A DNA stretch of 64,000 nucleotides from Haloechinothrix alba (lineage in GTDB: Bacteria; Actinomycetota; Actinomycetes; Mycobacteriales; Pseudonocardiaceae): contig NZ_FZNW01000014.1 in the NCBI RefSeq assembly GCF_900188115.1, forward strand, positions 1-64,000, given 5' to 3'. A program made the translations under genes and the position numbers. Position 1 is the stretch's first letter; each line of letters opens with the position of its first letter. Positions 18,219 through 25,403 of this stretch are shown in pieces. The notes below the pieces were generated by a model, which saw nothing but the letters and a program-made list of their open reading frames with translations, did no database searches and was not told where the DNA came from.

Positions 18219-18262
18219 AAACCCCCCAGGTCTGGTGTGGACACCGTGTGACCTGGGGGTTT
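18219..18262. repeat. tRNA-associated hairpin, copy 2
   Basis: AAACCCCCCAGGT ... ACCTGGGGGTTT: a perfect 12-13 bp stem around a loop with CTGGTGTGGACACCGTGTG, followed after 5 bp by a tRNA-Gly 3' fragment. The U/G-rich end suits a leftward terminator for the tRNA fragment. It is related to 16778-16820 and 15881-15911. Confidence 0.75.
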
Positions 18263-18517
18263 GGTGTTGGAGCGGATGCCGGGAATCGAACCCGCGTTCT
18301 CGGCTTGGGAGCCAGCCGGGTGGGTCTGGAAAGTGGTGCTGACCTGCGGCGGAGGGTGTGGGCGGGATGCCATTGTTGACAGAGGTTGACCGGGGGCATG
18401 TTGTTGGGATGTTGCTGCAGTGTGGCGGGCTTCGGCAATCGGCGGCGCACGTTGCCACGTGCAGGCAAGAGCCCGGATCGTGGGGCCCTGGAGTGGTTCA
18501 TCGATGGTGTTGGCCGG
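18263..18517. other. Remainder of gap left of the DUF4352 gene
   Basis: Contains the tRNA fragment 18268-18310 and about 200 bp in which no gene was recognised. A short + strand ORF here (18182-18379) simply translates through the hairpin and tRNA fragment and is rejected. Confidence 0.5.
18268..18310 (-). repeat. tRNA-Gly 3'-half fragment, likely attachment-site remnant
   Basis: 43 bp matching 19726-19768 of the intact tRNA-Gly(CCC) at 41 of 43 positions (A to C in the T-stem, A to G in the anticodon stem). It runs from the CCA end through T-arm and variable region and stops within the anticodon loop. It is in direct orientation with the intact gene, as expected for the second att site of an element integrated at a tRNA 3' half. 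Confidence 0.72.
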
Positions 18518-19237
18518 TTAGGGCACAGTGACGGTCCATTCCGCCCCGGCCATGTCGACGAGTCCGATCTTGCTCACGGTTGCGGCTTCGGGCACTGCGA
18601 AGGCGATCTGGACGTCGGTGGTCTCGCCGGGTTCGAGGGTGGCGAGCATAGTTGTGGAGTCGGCCAGTTGGTTTGTGCCCTGGGTGCTGGCAGGATACTG
18701 CTCGCCGTTGGCGTAGACGGTTTGCGCGGTCTTATCGAAGACTGCGTCGCTGCCGCCGGGGTTGGTTACTTCGTAGCTCACGATCCGGTAGGTGCCTGAA
18801 TCTGGGCCAGATGGCCCCCGCATGTCGTCGGGGGCGGGGCTGACGTCGGTGGCGGTGACCTCCACATTGTCCAGCGTGACCGTGTCCCCGAGTTGGGTCG
18901 CTTCGGCGGCCGGGTCGGTGCCAGCGTCGCCCGTGGCAGAATCGCTCGTGCCCATCAGGATCGCGCTCAGCAGCGTCAGCACACCCAGCGCCGCCCCGAT
19001 AACGGCCACGTCGCGGCGGCCCGTCGAGCGCTGCTGGCGCGCACGCCTCCAGCCGAGCCCGCCGCAGACGATCGCTGCCAACGCCAGCAGAACCGTCAGC
19101 ACCGTAGACGCCTCGACCAGGGCTGCGATAAGACCGAGCAGCCCGAGCACCACACTGGCAACACCCCAGGTTCGGAACCTGATAAGAGTAGAGCGCGCGC
19201 GGCGTCGCCCTCCGGTGGCGTGGGTCTCGTTCGACAT
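18518..19237 (-). CDS. Membrane protein with C-terminal DUF4352-like extracellular domain
   Basis: 239 residues from ATG 19237 (MSNETHATGGRRRAR). Two or three hydrophobic segments lie at about 18-105 (VASVVLGLLGLIAALVEAST, VLLALAAIVCGGLGW, VAVIGAALGVLTLLSAILMG). A Ser/Asp/Thr-rich linker leads into a beta-rich outside domain: LGDTVTLDNVEVTATDVSPA, YRIVSYEVTNPGGSDAVF, LEPGETTDVQIAFAVPEAAT. This is the DUF4352/immunoglobulin-like pattern of actinomycete surface proteins of unknown function. It lies within the relic element beside tRNA-Gly and is therefore possible cargo. The family call rests on the strand pattern and is moderately sure. Confidence 0.72.
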   Translation of the reverse strand: MSNETHATGGRRRARSTLIRFRTWGVASVVLGLLGLIAALVEASTVLTVLLALAAIVCGGLGWRRARQQRSTGRRDVAVIGAALGVLTLLSAILMGTSDSATGDAGTDPAAEATQLGDTVTLDNVEVTATDVSPAPDDMRGPSGPDSGTYRIVSYEVTNPGGSDAVFDKTAQTVYANGEQYPASTQGTNQLADSTTMLATLEPGETTDVQIAFAVPEAATVSKIGLVDMAGAEWTVTVP

Positions 19238-19320
19238 GTGGGCACGATAACGCTGCGACACTACTCGGTGCACACCGTCGGCGCCGGCGGGAGCCGGCCG
19301 CCGGCGGCGCGTCAGCGCCG

Positions 19321-19605
19321 CCCCTTGATCAGCGCGTCAAGTGGACCAAGATCGTCGCTAGTGTCGGACTCGCGGGCCTGCACTTTCATGACCTGCGGCA
19401 CGCGGGCAACATCGGGGCGTCGAAAGCCCGTATGTTGCCCCAAGATCTGATGGCACGCATAGGCAATGACGACATGCGGGCGGCGTTGATCTACCAGCGG
19501 GCGACCAGTGACGCCGATCAGCTGATCGCTGAACGTCTGTCCGAGCTTGTCGATCAGCATCGCGGTCGGTCTGGTGAGGACGGAGACAACGCCGATCGTG
19601 GCTAG
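19321..19605 (+). pseudogene. C-terminal remnant of a tyrosine-type site-specific integrase
   Basis: The + frame ending at TAG 19603-19605 reads GLHFHDLRHAGNIGASKARM, then LMARIGNDDMRAALIYQRAT and SDADQLIAERLSELV. This is the end of a phage/AICE integrase catalytic domain, with the HDLRH box (second catalytic Arg) and the nucleophile Tyr in ALIYQRA. The G-H box reads GN, losing the conserved His. No start or N-terminal arm-binding/core domains precede it; upstream sequence is antisense to the DUF4352 gene region. About 90 of ~400 residues remain. It faces the tRNA-Gly gene 120 bp away. Confidence 0.75.
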
Positions 19606-19669
19606 TTGTTGGCCGTGCCGGTCGAGATACGATGTTGTTGGCATGTTGCTGTACCGGGTCGAGCACAGC

Positions 19670-19707
19670 AGAAGGGCCGCTTCCCACGATCGGGAAGCGG
19701 CCCTTCT
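19670..19707. terminator. Terminator of tRNA-Gly
   Basis: AGAAGGGCCGCTTCCC, ACGATC, GGGAAGCGGCCCTTCT: a perfect 16-bp stem with a 6-nt loop, 19 bp downstream of the tRNA CCA end on the minus strand. It is strong enough to act in both directions and would also stop transcripts from the integrase relic. Confidence 0.85.
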
Positions 19708-19725
19708 GAGCTGCTATAACGCTCT

Positions 19726-19799
19726 TGGAGCGGATGACGGGAATCGAACCCGCGTTCTCAGCTTGGGAAGCTGATGTTCTACCATTGAACTACATCCGC
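19726..19799 (-). tRNA. tRNA-Gly (anticodon CCC), CCA encoded
   Basis: Minus strand begins GCGGATG and ends CATCCGC-T-CCA: a 7-bp acceptor stem with encoded CCA at 19726-19728. The anticodon arm TCAGC-TTCCCAA-GCTGA gives anticodon CCC. The T-arm is GCGGG-TTCGATT-CCCGT (with one G-T pair) and the D-arm GTTCAATGGTAGAAC. It folds fully by eye. Fragments of its 3' half at 16826 and 18268 mark it as an integration target. Confidence 0.96.
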
Positions 19800-19941
19800 C
19801 TGCGGCCCCATAGCATACATAAGGCGCTCGTGGCGTTCTCAACCCCCTCCCCCGTCGAGATCACCTGCTTGACCTCGCAACCAAAAGTGACAACACTTGT
19901 TGTCGAGTCCGTCTCGCCAGCGCGGAGGGTGGGTGTGTGCC

Positions 19942-21219
19942 GTGAGTTCCGAAGTTGACACCACCGAGGTAAGCACCGAACGCCTGCCGGATCCGGAGCT
20001 GTTCACCCGTGGCCCCCTTCGCCTGGCCAGGTCGTTGTGGAGCACGGGCGATGTGCGTGCCGAGCCTGCGCAGCTACGCCGCCTGCGGATGTACGCCGAG
20101 TCCGGGGACCCACAGGCGGACGCGGTCGTCCAGCTCATGGAGGAGCTGCCCGCCGGTCGCGGGCGTGAGCTGTTCGAGCAGGCCCTCACCGGGGGCATCG
20201 ACTCGGTCAGCGATGCCCCGGAACCGCTGGTCGCCTTCTTCACCGATGTCGAGGCGCCCCCGTACTGGGTCGATCCCGACCGGCTGGAGCGCGGTGCCCG
20301 TGCCATCACCCGGACAGGGCTGCTGGGGATGTTCCCGCTTGCTGACATGTCGCTGATGGGCGGGTACCTGGCTTCCCGGGCGGCGAAGACGCTGGTCAGT
20401 ACTGGCGACCTGGAGTACATGGCGCCGAAGCGGCTCATCGAGACGGCCACCTGGTGGTTGGACGTGACCACGCCGGGCGCGATGCGTCACGGCGAGAAGG
20501 GCTACTGCTCGGCCTTGCGTGTCCGGCTGGTGCACGCGCACGTGCGAGCAGCCATGAACCGGCGTGACGACTGGGACTACGAGTCGTGGGACCTGCCGGT
20601 CAACCAGGTACAGACGGTCGGCACGCTGCTGCTGTTCTCCCAGGTCTTCGTGTTGGGTACGCAGATGCTCGGCATCCGTTACGCGCAGAGCGAGCGCGAC
20701 GACATCCTGCACCTGTGGCGCTACATCGGCTGGCTGATGGGTGTCGACGAGGGCCTGCTGCCCGCAGGGGAGGACGACGCGTGGCGGATGCTGTGGCTGC
20801 TCGCCTCGACCGAGTTCATCCCCGACGAGGACTCCCGGCGCCTGGCGAACGCGCTTCTACGGTCGCACGGCGGTATCGGGGAGCGCTTCGGGCCGCTGGG
20901 TGGCCTCGTCTCGAGCGCGTCCATCGGGCTGCATGCCGCGATCAGCCGGATGCTGCTCGGCGATGCCAACGCCGACTTCCTCGACCTGCCCAACCAGCGG
21001 CTTGCCAAGACGGCGGTACTGGGACTCGCTGCGGCGAACTTCGCGACCGAGACCGTGCGCTCGTTCGTTCCCGGTGCCACGATGGCGCAGGAGAAGCTGG
21101 GTGCGTTCGCGCGGGGCGCGTACGCACGCCAGCTGGGTCGGCTCGTGCCTCTCGACCCGACGTACGCCTCGCACATGCGCTCGAACTCGTCGAACGCGGC
21201 GAGAACGCGCCGCAAGTAA
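19942..21219 (+). CDS. DUF2236 / MpaB-family oxygenase-like protein
   Basis: 425 residues from GTG 19942. The family is recognised from LADMSLMGGYLASRAAKTLV, TGDLEYMAPKRLIETATWWL, KGYCSALRVRLVHAHVRAAM with the conserved Arg-x3-His pair, and RDDWDYESWDLPVNQVQ. DUF2236 proteins include latex-clearing protein (Lcp, a haem-b dioxygenase) and the fungal MpaB oxygenase, which cleave carbon-carbon double bonds in prenyl chains; the substrate here is unknown. The start is uncertain: GTG 19933 is also possible, and GGAGGG at 19924-19929 lies 3 bp before one and 12 bp before the other. A family-A repeat follows immediately. Confidence 0.85.
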   Translation: MSSEVDTTEVSTERLPDPELFTRGPLRLARSLWSTGDVRAEPAQLRRLRMYAESGDPQADAVVQLMEELPAGRGRELFEQALTGGIDSVSDAPEPLVAFFTDVEAPPYWVDPDRLERGARAITRTGLLGMFPLADMSLMGGYLASRAAKTLVSTGDLEYMAPKRLIETATWWLDVTTPGAMRHGEKGYCSALRVRLVHAHVRAAMNRRDDWDYESWDLPVNQVQTVGTLLLFSQVFVLGTQMLGIRYAQSERDDILHLWRYIGWLMGVDEGLLPAGEDDAWRMLWLLASTEFIPDEDSRRLANALLRSHGGIGERFGPLGGLVSSASIGLHAAISRMLLGDANADFLDLPNQRLAKTAVLGLAAANFATETVRSFVPGATMAQEKLGAFARGAYARQLGRLVPLDPTYASHMRSNSSNAARTRRK

Positions 21220-21274
21220 GGAGCCGAAGGTGACAGCGGTTCCATAGAAGGAACCGAATGTCACGTTCGGCCCC
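21220..21274. repeat. Intergenic double palindrome, family A copy 2
   Basis: GGAGCCGAAGGTGACAGCGG plus TTCC, then ATAGAA, then GGAACCGAATGTCACGTTCG plus GCCCC. It starts right after the MpaB-like stop codon and ends about 20 bp before dcd. Same two-palindrome layout and GTGAC/GTCAC centres as the other copies. Confidence 0.85.
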
Positions 21275-21295
21275 CACCCGGATTAGAGTGTTGCC

Positions 21296-21880
21296 GTGCT
21301 GCTCAGTGACCGCGACCTCCGCAAAGAAGTCGAAGCGGGACGTCTCGGCCTCGATCCGTTCGACGCCGAGATGGTTCAGCCTGCCAGTATCGACGTGCGA
21401 CTGGACCGGTACTTCCGGGTGTTCGACAACTCGAAGTACACCCATATCGACCCGGCGCTGCAGCAGGACGAGCTCACCTCGCTGGTCGAGCAGGACGGGG
21501 ACGACCCGTTCGTGCTGCACCCCGGAGAGTTCGTGCTCGCCTCCACCTACGAGCAGGTGACCCTGCCGGTGGACCTCGCAGGCAGGCTGGAAGGCAAGTC
21601 CTCGCTCGGCAGGCTCGGCCTGCTCACCCACTCGACGGCGGGTTTCATCGACCCCGGCTTCTCCGGGCACATCACGCTCGAGCTGTCCAACGTCGCGAAC
21701 CTGCCCATCACGCTGTGGCCCGGCATGAAGATCGGGCAGCTGTGCCTGTTCCGGCTGTCCAGCTCGGCCGACTTCCCCTACGGCACCGCCCGGGCCGGAT
21801 CGCGCTACCAGGGACAACGCGGCCCGACCCCGAGCCGCGCCTACCAGAACTTCCACCGCTCGGACACGAGCAGGCGCTGA
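21296..21880 (+). CDS. dcd: dCTP deaminase (probably bifunctional, dUMP-forming)
   Basis: 194-residue homotrimeric enzyme that deaminates dCTP; the actinobacterial type also hydrolyses dUTP to dUMP and so feeds thymidylate synthesis. Signature residues are [14 protein letters not shown] (Ser/Arg active-site loop) and [20 protein letters not shown] with the catalytic Glu. [16 protein letters not shown] is the N-terminal strand and [14 protein letters not shown] the C-terminal lid. GTG 21296 begins M-L-L-S-D-R-D-L, the usual family start. The stop codon lies inside the left arm of an 18-bp terminator hairpin. Length is normal. Confidence 0.96.
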   Translation: MLLSDRDLRKEVEAGRLGLDPFDAEMVQPASIDVRLDRYFRVFDNSKYTHIDPALQQDELTSLVEQDGDDPFVLHPGEFVLASTYEQVTLPVDLAGRLEGKSSLGRLGLLTHSTAGFIDPGFSGHITLELSNVANLPITLWPGMKIGQLCLFRLSSSADFPYGTARAGSRYQGQRGPTPSRAYQNFHRSDTSRR

Positions 21881-21907
21881 CCGGCCACGGGTCAGCGCCT
21901 GCTCGTG
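21865..21907. terminator. 18-bp terminator hairpin overlapping the end of dcd
   Basis: CACGAGCAGGCGCTGACC (21865-21882), a 7-nt loop, then the reverse complement (21890-21907). The dcd stop TGA (21878-21880) is in the left arm, so the last codons form part of the stem. It also lies beyond the 3' end of the convergent Fe-S reductase gene. Confidence 0.82.
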
Positions 21908-21928
21908 TGGCGTAGGAGGGGCCGGCGA

Positions 21929-24256
21929 TCAGGGCTCCTTGTTGGCGTCCTTCTCGCCTTCCGGCTTGTCCTCGTCGGCCTGCGGCGTTCCGGTCGGTGC
22001 CTCATCGGTCGGTAGGTCGGCCTTGCCGTCGGACTCGGCCTCCCCTCCGATCTCCGCGGCGCCGCTGGCCACGGTCGCGGGCTCCTTGTCGCCTCGCTTG
22101 ACGGAGGACAGCAGCAGCTGCGCCACGTCGAGGACCTCGACGTTGTCGGCCTGGCCCTCGTTCTCCCGCTGGGTGACCCCGTCGCCGAGCATCACACGGC
22201 AGAACGGGCAGCCGGTAGCGATCTTCGACGGTGCGGTGCCGAGCGCCTCGTCGACACGCTCCACGTTGATGCGCTTGCCGATACGCTCTTCCATCCACAT
22301 CCGCGCACCACCGGCACCGCAGCACATCGAGCGCTCGGCGTGCCGCGGCATCTCGCGGAACTGCGCGCCGGAGGCCTCCACCAGGTCGCGGGGCGGTTCG
22401 TAGACCTGGTTGTGCCTGCCGAGGAAACACGGGTCGTGGTAGGTCACGCCCTCGGAGACCGGAGCCACCGGGGTGAGGCGCTTCTCCCGCACCAGCCGGT
22501 TGAGCAGCTGCGTGTGGTGCACAACCTCGTACTGCCCGCCCAGCTCCGGGTACTCGTTGGCCAGCGTGTTGAAGCAGTGCGCGCAGGTCACCACGATCTT
22601 GCGCTGCAGAGGCTCCACGTCCTCGAAGACCGAGTTGAGGACCTCGACGTTCTGCTGGGCCAGCATCTGGAACACGAACTCGTTGCCGGCTCGGCGCGCC
22701 GGGTCGCCGGTGCAGGTCTCCTCCGCGCCAAGCACCTGGTACTTCACGCCGGCCATGTGCAGCAGCTCAGCCACGGCCTTGGTGGTCTTCTTCGCGCGGT
22801 CCTCGAACGCGCCGGCACAGCCGACCCAGAACAGGTACTCCGTGTCGCCCCACTCGCCCGCGAAGACCGGGACCTCGAAGTCGAGCTCCTTCGTCCAGTC
22901 CAGCCGGTCCTTGGCGTTCTGGCCCCACGGGTTGCCCTTGTTCTCCAGGTTCTTGAACATCCCGCCGAGCTCGCTCGGGAAGTTCGACTCGATCATCACC
23001 TGGTAGCGGCGCATGTCCACGATGTGGTCCACGTGCTCGATGTCCACAGGGCACTGCTCGACGCAGGCACCGCAGTTCGTGCACGACCACAGCACCTCGG
23101 GGTCGATGACCCCCATCTCCTCGGGGCCGCCCACCAGCGGCCGCTCGGCCTCGGCGAGTGCGAGCGCGTCGATGTCCTTGTGCGGGTCGTCCCCGCTGAG
23201 CCCGATCTCCTCGCCGGTCATGTCCTTCTTGCCGCCTGCCATCAGGTACGGCGCCTTGGCGTACGCGTGGTCACGCAGCTGCGTGATCATCATCTTCGGC
23301 GACAGCGGCTTGCCGGTGTTCCACGCCGGGCACTGATCCTGGCACCGGCCGCACTCGGTGCAGGTGGTGAAGTCCAGCCAGCCCTTCCAGCTGAAGTCCT
23401 CGACCTGCCCGGCGCCGAAGACGTCCTGTTCCGGGTCGGCCTCCTCGAAGTCGATCGGCTTGTCCCCGCTGAGCATCGGCTTGAGCTTGCCGAGCGCCAC
23501 ACTGCTGTCGTCCTCGCGCTTGAAGTAGATGTTGAAGAAGGCGCTGAACCGGTGCCAGGCCACGCCCATGGTGAGGAACCGCGAGACCACGATCAGCCAG
23601 ATCATGCCGCTCATCAGCTTCACGAACGCCGCGACCGAGACCATCACGGGGCTCGACGGCATGATCTCGGCCAGCGGCTGGGTCAGGAAGCTGCTCCACA
23701 GCGGCTGGTCCTTGATGCCGGAGGAGAACTGGAAGGTCCGCACCCCGATGAAGCCGAGACCCTCGATGATCACGACGGCCTCGACGAAGTAGGCCTGCCA
23801 GAAGTTGGAGCCCGCGAACCGCGACTGGCGGTCGGCGCGACGGGGGTGGTTGAGCTGGCGGATGATCGCCAGCGCGAGCCCGCCTGCGACCGTGCCGATG
23901 CCGAGCACCTCGACGACGAGGCCCCACACGGACCAGCCCCCGATCAGCGGCCAGTGGAACTCGGGGTCGAAGACTTCGCCGTAGGCTTCGAACAGCACGA
24001 TCGCGCCCAGGATGAAGCCCCACATCACGAGCCAGTGCCATGGCCCGACGTGGCGGAGCTTGTTCATCCGCGTGTGCGCGGCGAACTCCTTGAGCATGTT
24101 CAGCAGCCGCGGGACGAACGGGCCGTTGCGGCTGGAGTCGGGCTGGCCGAGGCGGATCGTGCGGACGATACGGGTGACCGCGGTGATGAACATCGCCCAG
24201 GCGACGATGCTCACCGCTACGGCGATCCCGCCGAGCGTGAGCTCTACAGCACCCAT
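21929..24256 (-). CDS. etfD: Membrane Fe-S reductase, EtfD-like (ETF:menaquinone oxidoreductase)
   Basis: 775 residues. The N-terminal ~250 residues form an integral membrane domain with about six helices (WHWLVMWGFILGAIVLFEAY, IWLIVVSRFLTMGVAWHRF). Two 4Fe-4S motifs follow, CTECGRCQDQCPAW near 300 and CTNCGACVEQCPVD near 391. Then come two CCG-type cysteine-rich domains (HDPCFLGRHNQVYEPP, RSMCCGAGGARMWMEERIGK, GCPFCRVML). An acidic, Pro/Glu-rich tail ends the protein. It matches M. tuberculosis Rv0338c/EtfD, which takes electrons from EtfBA during fatty-acid oxidation and reduces menaquinone. The FadE5-like enzyme at 7661-9514 would feed the same chain. Function is by homology. Confidence 0.88.
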   Translation of the reverse strand: MGAVELTLGGIAVAVSIVAWAMFITAVTRIVRTIRLGQPDSSRNGPFVPRLLNMLKEFAAHTRMNKLRHVGPWHWLVMWGFILGAIVLFEAYGEVFDPEFHWPLIGGWSVWGLVVEVLGIGTVAGGLALAIIRQLNHPRRADRQSRFAGSNFWQAYFVEAVVIIEGLGFIGVRTFQFSSGIKDQPLWSSFLTQPLAEIMPSSPVMVSVAAFVKLMSGMIWLIVVSRFLTMGVAWHRFSAFFNIYFKREDDSSVALGKLKPMLSGDKPIDFEEADPEQDVFGAGQVEDFSWKGWLDFTTCTECGRCQDQCPAWNTGKPLSPKMMITQLRDHAYAKAPYLMAGGKKDMTGEEIGLSGDDPHKDIDALALAEAERPLVGGPEEMGVIDPEVLWSCTNCGACVEQCPVDIEHVDHIVDMRRYQVMIESNFPSELGGMFKNLENKGNPWGQNAKDRLDWTKELDFEVPVFAGEWGDTEYLFWVGCAGAFEDRAKKTTKAVAELLHMAGVKYQVLGAEETCTGDPARRAGNEFVFQMLAQQNVEVLNSVFEDVEPLQRKIVVTCAHCFNTLANEYPELGGQYEVVHHTQLLNRLVREKRLTPVAPVSEGVTYHDPCFLGRHNQVYEPPRDLVEASGAQFREMPRHAERSMCCGAGGARMWMEERIGKRINVERVDEALGTAPSKIATGCPFCRVMLGDGVTQRENEGQADNVEVLDVAQLLLSSVKRGDKEPATVASGAAEIGGEAESDGKADLPTDEAPTGTPQADEDKPEGEKDANKEP

Positions 24257-24382
24257 GGAGCGGCGCCTTTCGTTCGGGCTGTCGGGGAGTTGGCTTTGCA
24301 GGGAGCGTAACGCTTCCTACCGATGAGTAGCGGATGAGTGGACCCTAAGTCCCACCGATGTGGCATACGACTCGCTGTTTAA

Positions 24383-24398
24383 CTGGACGATCGTACAG
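24383..24398. promoter_or_regulatory. Candidate TetR operator overlapping the SMR promoter
   Basis: CTG-G-ACGATCGT-A-CAG forms a 16-bp dyad centred on an 8-bp perfect palindrome. A TAGTAT -10-like hexamer lies immediately downstream (24400-24405) and the SMR ATG is 40 bp further. Position and symmetry suit autoregulation by the TetR protein of this operon. Inference. Confidence 0.5.
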
Positions 24399-24438
24399 GT
24401 AGTATTGCGGGGCATAGTGACCTGACCGAGGAGATCAC

Positions 24439-24765
24439 ATGGCCGCTTACGTGCTACTCGCCGCCGCGATCGTGTTCGAGGTGATCGGCACGACGGCGCT
24501 GAAGCTGTCCGACGGTTTCTCGCGGTTGTGGCCGTCGGTGGCGGTCGTGTTGGGGTACGGCGCGGCGTTCGGCACCCTGGGATACGTGCTCAAGCTCGGC
24601 GTCCCCATGGGAGTCGCGTACGCGACCTGGGCTGCGGCCGGCGTCGCGCTCATCGCGCTCGTCGGCGTGGTGTTCTTCCAGGAACAGGTGACCGCGACGA
24701 TGATGGTCGGGCTGCTCCTCGTCATCGGCGGGGTGGTGTTGCTCGAGCTCGGAGGTGCGCACTGA
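24439..24765 (+). CDS. Small multidrug resistance (SMR/EmrE-type) efflux protein
   Basis: 108 residues with four membrane helices and almost no loops. Glu14 in AAAIVFEVIGTTALKLS is the conserved proton/substrate-coupling residue. GVAYATWAAAGVALIALVGV holds the conserved Tyr/Trp face, and helix 4 is MMVGLLLVIGGVVLLELG. SMR proteins work as antiparallel or parallel dimers exporting quaternary ammonium or guanidinium compounds in exchange for protons; which subgroup cannot be settled. ATG follows GAGGAGATCAC. The stop codon is directly adjacent to the start of the TetR gene, so the two form an operon under probable local control. Confidence 0.93.
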   Translation: MAAYVLLAAAIVFEVIGTTALKLSDGFSRLWPSVAVVLGYGAAFGTLGYVLKLGVPMGVAYATWAAAGVALIALVGVVFFQEQVTATMMVGLLLVIGGVVLLELGGAH

Positions 24766-25368
24766 ATGGCGCGTCAGGGTCAGGTCGACGGCCGCAAGGC
24801 ACGGGGTGAACGGCGGCGCAAGGAGATCATCGACGCCACACTCCGGGTGATCGAGCGCGAAGGGGTCGCTGGTGTCACCCACCGCACGGTCGCGCGGGAG
24901 GCCGGTATCCCGACGGCGTCGACGACCTACCACTACGCCACCCTCGACGACCTGCTGATCGCCACGCTCATGGCCTGCGCGCGGGACATGGCCACCGAGG
25001 TGTACTGGATGATCGACAGAGCGCGCTCGCGCGAGGGGCTGCGGCGGTCCGCTGACTCCTCGCTCGGCGGCCCGAGCGCTGCCGAGGAGGTGTCCCAGTT
25101 GCTCGCCGAAGCGCTCGGGCCGCGGCGGGGACGCACGATGGCCGAGTACGAGCTCTACCTGCTCGCCGCGCGCAAACCCGAATTACGTCCCGCCGCGCGC
25201 CGCTGGCTCGACGTGCTCACCTCGATGGTGCGGCACGACGACGAGGTGGCGTTCCGCGTGTTCCTCGCCGGTATCGACGGGTTGCTCATCCAGGGCCTGA
25301 TCGACGACGAGCCGCCGACCGCCGAGGAGCTGCGGCCGGTGGTGGAGTACCTGCTCAAACCGCACTGA
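24766..25368 (+). CDS. TetR-family repressor of the SMR efflux operon
   Basis: 200 residues. The N-terminal HTH is ERRRKEIIDATLRVIEREGV, AGVTHRTVAREAGIPTASTT and YHYATLDDLLIATLMAC (about residues 12-65). The rest is an all-helical ligand-binding domain ending in a TetR_C-like segment (VRHDDEVAFRVFLAGIDGLL). It abuts the upstream SMR gene with no gap, indicating translational coupling. The 16-bp dyad upstream of the SMR gene is its likely operator, giving drug-induced relief of repression. Inducer unknown. Confidence 0.88.
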   Translation: MARQGQVDGRKARGERRRKEIIDATLRVIEREGVAGVTHRTVAREAGIPTASTTYHYATLDDLLIATLMACARDMATEVYWMIDRARSREGLRRSADSSLGGPSAAEEVSQLLAEALGPRRGRTMAEYELYLLAARKPELRPAARRWLDVLTSMVRHDDEVAFRVFLAGIDGLLIQGLIDDEPPTAEELRPVVEYLLKPH

Positions 25369-25403
25369 CCGTGCGCGCGTCGGGGACGGGCCAGGCACGC
25401 GGA

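Larger units (their letters stand above)
18268..19768. mobile_element. Relic of an integrative element at tRNA-Gly(CCC)
   Basis: Bounded by two direct 43-bp tRNA-Gly 3'-half copies. Inside are an intact DUF4352 membrane protein gene and, next to the intact tRNA, the C-terminal remnant of a tyrosine integrase reading toward it. This is the normal arrangement of att sites and int in actinobacterial integrative elements and prophages, reduced here to 1.5 kb. The boundaries and history are inference. Confidence 0.5.

Noticed and set aside
18182-18379. Short + ORF including DAGNRTRVLG-like sequence
   Set aside because: It is the translation of the hairpin and tRNA-Gly fragment, a known source of spurious proteins.
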